The translations under genes and the position numbers were made by a program. A DNA stretch of 64,000 nt from Xiamenia xianingshaonis (lineage in GTDB: Bacteria; Actinomycetota; Coriobacteriia; Coriobacteriales; Eggerthellaceae). Shown piece by piece: positions 61,813 through 64,000 of the stretch (position 1 is its first letter; every line of letters begins with the position of its first letter). Below the pieces are notes generated by a model. That model was not told where the DNA came from and made no database searches. It saw only the letters and a list, made by a program, of their open reading frames with translations. The stretch covers positions 1,860,001 to 1,924,000 of the forward strand of contig NZ_CP072829.1 of NCBI RefSeq assembly GCF_017945865.1. Reading direction: 5' to 3'.

Positions 61813-61985
61813 GATGCCCCGCGCCCTTTCGCATCGAAGGCGCCTCCCAGGCAGCCTCGCCAGCCCTGTCTCGTTTTGAACGACCATTATGGCGCATGCC
61901 GGCGCCTTTGCGTAAGGCCTTCGATCGATGCCGACCATTAGCACATGAAAGCACGGACATGTGCGCTTGCGAGGTGCGGGAAGCG

Positions 61986-62021
61986 TAGAAACAAACGCCG
62001 CAGAGACGAAGTCGTGCGGCG
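61986..62021 (-). terminator. Terminator after tRNA-Gln
   Basis: Stem ACGCCGCA / TGCGGCGT with an inner GAC-gaa-GTC hairpin, followed on the minus strand by TTTGTTTC. It lies 21 bp past the tRNA. Confidence 0.8.
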
Positions 62022-62041
62022 TGGCTTGCGCTTGATTGGAA

Positions 62042-62115
62042 TGGCTGGGGTACCAGGATTCGAACCTAGATAGCTGGTACCAAAAACCAGAGTCCTGCCG
62101 TTGGACGATACCCCA
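62042..62115 (-). tRNA. tRNA-Gln (anticodon TTG)
   Basis: Acceptor stem TGGGGTA pairs with TACCCCA, discriminator G, and CCA is encoded. The anticodon stem is CTGGT / ACCAG with loop TTTTGGT, giving anticodon TTG. The T arm has GGTTCGAATCC. Confidence 0.96.
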
Positions 62116-62189
62116 GCGTATGAAAGCAGAAGAATGATACCTGTTCGCACGCGCCTTGGCAACGGGGCACAGAAGAAAGACGGAAAATA

Positions 62190-62771
62190 TCATTCCGCCT
62201 GTTCGGCGCCTGTCGGCTCTCCGGCGGGCGTTTTCAGCTCTTTCCCCAGTTCAGCGGCGAGCTGTGGCAACAGGTCGGCCATGGTGGCGTCGATGTTTCG
62301 CTTCTTCAGCTGGCATTCCCATATCACGTGCACGCGCCACCCGACGTCTTCAAGCTCGCGCAGCGTCCGTTCGTCGCGTTCGACGTTGCGGTCGAACTTC
62401 ACCACCCAATACTCGATATGGCTTTTTGGCATCGGCGGCTTGCAATGCGGACATCGGTGCCAGAAGCATCCCTGCACGAACAGCGCCACCCGTTTGCCCG
62501 GCCATGCGACGTCGGGCTTCCCCGGCACCTTGTTCCAGTGAATGCGATACCCCGTCAGGCCCGCTTCGCGCAAACGCTGTCTGACCAGCAGTTCCGGCTT
62601 CGTGTTCTTGCCCTTGTTGCCCTGCATGCTCTTGCGCACCGCCGCCGAGCTTGCCGCCGGCGCCCGCAGACTCGCGCCCGAAGACGCGCCGCCCGCGCCG
62701 TCGGAACCCGGAGCCACAGCCGTCTGCGCCTCTTCGTCCGGCAGTATCACAAATGTATCGCTTTCTGCCAT
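62190..62771 (-). CDS. vsr: Very short patch repair endonuclease (Vsr)
   Basis: 193 residues from the ATG at 62771, chosen because AAAGGAAGG lies nine bases upstream. The first 60 residues are a low-complexity leader. The core matches Vsr: RSMQGNKGKNTKPELLVRQ-type N-terminal region, the phrase PGKPDVAWPGKRVALFVQGC, and FWHRCPHC with zinc-binding Cys/His. Vsr nicks T:G mismatches from deaminated 5-methylcytosine and normally accompanies a Dcm-type methylase, which is not in this window. Confidence 0.93.
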   Translation of the reverse strand: MAESDTFVILPDEEAQTAVAPGSDGAGGASSGASLRAPAASSAAVRKSMQGNKGKNTKPELLVRQRLREAGLTGYRIHWNKVPGKPDVAWPGKRVALFVQGCFWHRCPHCKPPMPKSHIEYWVVKFDRNVERDERTLRELEDVGWRVHVIWECQLKKRNIDATMADLLPQLAAELGKELKTPAGEPTGAEQAE

Positions 62772-62862
62772 AAAAACGAGCCTTCCTTTGTTCATATCGG
62801 CATTTTTCCGATGCATGCTCATGATATGATACTGCCCGTATTCGAAGAAAAGGGAGCCGAAC

Positions 62863-64000
62863 ATGACGAGTCTTGCCCTCTCAAGCCGCGAAGGCGCGCA
62901 CCTTTCGCCTAAAGCGGCCGCCCACGCCGCGACCTGTGCCGCCCCGACCGCCGCAACGCGCCTTTCGCTCGAACCGGGCGCAGCCGGAACGGGCCACCCT
63001 GCCGCCGAATCCGCAGCCCTGCCTTCGTCCGCGCGAAGCCTCGCAGCGCTGTTTTTGGCCTGCGTCGTAGCGCTGACCTTGGCGTTTTGCTGTTCTGCGG
63101 CGGCGGCTCCAGCTGCTTACGCCGCCGATTCGCCCGCCCAGGGCTGGGTCAAGCAAGGAGGCGACTGGCAGTACCGGGTCAATGCGAAGCCGCTGCACGA
63201 CCAATGGAAGCGCATCGACGGCACGTGGTACTACTTCAAGTCGAATGCCGCCATGGCCCGCGGCTGGCAGCTGGTAGGCGACGACTGGTACCACTTCACG
63301 TCGGACGGCGCCATGCAGACCGGCTGGCTGAAGAAGGGCGGGCACTGGTACTACCTGACGCCCTCGGGCGCCATGAAGACCGGGTGGCTGAAAGACGGCG
63401 GCGTCTGGTACTACCTGAAGGAGAGCGGCAAGATGGCCACCGGCTGGGTGCAGGTCGGTGACGACTGGTACCACTGCGCCGGCGACGGCGCCATGCAGAC
63501 CGGCTGGCTGAAGAAAGGCGGCCGCTGGTATTTCCTGACGCCCTCGGGCGCCATGAAGACGGGCTGGTTGAAGAACGGCGGCTGGTGGTACTACCTGAAG
63601 GAGAGCGGCGCCATGCAGGTCGGCTGGGCCGAAATCGACGGCGAGCAGTATCGGTTCAACGATCACGGGCAGTACATGCCCACGCTGGGACTCAACAAGC
63701 TGAAGAAGGCCGTCGGCAGCGTGCCGAACCAGTGGTATGCAACCGTGCAAGGCGCCCCGCTTTCGACCAAGACGATCGACAAGCTCAACAACGACATGCT
63801 GCGGTTCTGGAACCACGGCCATGACGTGGGATTCGTGCTGGTCGACGCCATGACCGGCGCCACCATCTCGGGCAACCCGTACCGCAACTTCCAAGCCGCC
63901 AGCACCATCAAAGGCCCGTATTGCTGCGCGGTCACGTATTCGTACCCGAACAAGGCGTGGAAAAACCGCAAACCTATTTCCGACGCCGTCATCTGGTCCA
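62863..64000 (+). CDS. Surface protein with wall-binding repeats and a class A beta-lactamase-fold domain (partial)
   Basis: The first 379 codons are in the window; the gene runs off the right end. A long N-terminal leader (about 45 residues) precedes a signal helix (LAALFLACVVALTLAFCC). About eight wall-binding repeats fill residues 90-280. After a linker (LNKLKKAVGSVPNQWY) comes a domain with VLVDAMTGATISGN and the SxxK motif AASTIK (Ser347, Lys350), as in class A beta-lactamase-like serine hydrolases. It should be wall-bound outside the cell. Whether it acts on beta-lactams or peptidoglycan cannot be told. AAAGGGAG precedes the ATG. Confidence 0.85.
   Translation, partial: MTSLALSSREGAHLSPKAAAHAATCAAPTAATRLSLEPGAAGTGHPAAESAALPSSARSLAALFLACVVALTLAFCCSAAAAPAAYAADSPAQGWVKQGGDWQYRVNAKPLHDQWKRIDGTWYYFKSNAAMARGWQLVGDDWYHFTSDGAMQTGWLKKGGHWYYLTPSGAMKTGWLKDGGVWYYLKESGKMATGWVQVGDDWYHCAGDGAMQTGWLKKGGRWYFLTPSGAMKTGWLKNGGWWYYLKESGAMQVGWAEIDGEQYRFNDHGQYMPTLGLNKLKKAVGSVPNQWYATVQGAPLSTKTIDKLNNDMLRFWNHGHDVGFVLVDAMTGATISGNPYRNFQAASTIKGPYCCAVTYSYPNKAWKNRKPISDAVIWS

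Overview
The window looks like a piece of chromosome from an anaerobic, high-GC actinobacterium of the class Coriobacteriia, most likely the family Eggerthellaceae (Slackia/Eggerthella-like). The evidence is the alpha operon infA-rpmJ-rpsM-rpsK-rpsD-rpoA-rplQ with C+ (zinc-type) S4 and L36, many secreted proteins with tryptophan-rich cell-wall-binding repeats, oxygen-sensitive metabolism (HydE, EFR1-type ferredoxin, DUF1667/Glp-like oxidoreductase, FeoAB), and strong codon bias to G/C in third positions. The genus is inferred, not shown.

Layout. 1-9,100: three co-directional minus-strand genes (a membrane-anchored Ig-like surface protein, a 1,345-residue repeat protein with cell-wall repeats, and the start of a Tat-type lipoprotein of the siderophore/cobalamin-binding family), then a second surface protein that shares an unusual domain with the first. 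Their promoters share a 10-bp motif. 9,400-11,400: an orphan EcfT and a class II Fic enzyme whose promoter lies between perfect inverted repeats. 11,600-15,100: ribosomal/RNA polymerase alpha operon. 15,500-20,500: FeoA-FeoB fusion beside a two-component system (LytS-like kinase, receiver/winged-helix regulator). 20,600-25,000: nitroreductase plus NimA-like flavoprotein, a B3/B4-domain protein with a Gdx-type SMR exporter, and a protein made of three tandem RidA domains. 25,400-31,500: hydrolase, YccF, sortase, MFS exporter with fluoride channel, and a small charged protein. 32,000-39,400: RecQ, a TIGR00300-type enzyme, and a phosphorelay pair (free HPt and hybrid kinase with two receivers). 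39,500-46,500: thioesterase, vWA protein, glutaredoxin-like protein, amt-glnK, and a large beta-helix surface protein with a G9 tract. 47,700-55,300: ATP-PPase-only GMP synthase, glycerol kinase, a fused double FAD oxidoreductase overlapping a DUF1667 gene, and an iron alcohol dehydrogenase. 55,400-64,000: surface GH5 glycosidase, rhodanese lipoprotein, HTH-membrane protein, HydE, EFR1 protein, tRNA-Gln, Vsr, and a surface beta-lactamase-fold protein running off the end.

The most unusual non-coding structure is a family of four roughly 245-258 bp elements (near 25.2, 28.2, 34.2 and 47.1 kb). Each has about 32-bp terminal inverted repeats, and three of the four carry an exact inverted inner box about 52 bp from each end. 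They look like miniature inverted-repeat transposable elements, and three of four sit next to degenerate GC-rich tandem repeats. A second, smaller inverted-repeat element lies at 40.2 kb, and a separate 25-bp palindrome recurs three times near gene ends. Five surface proteins carry the same wall-binding repeat, so much of the window serves the cell surface: wall-anchored adhesin-like and hydrolytic proteins, a sortase, and nutrient or metal capture.
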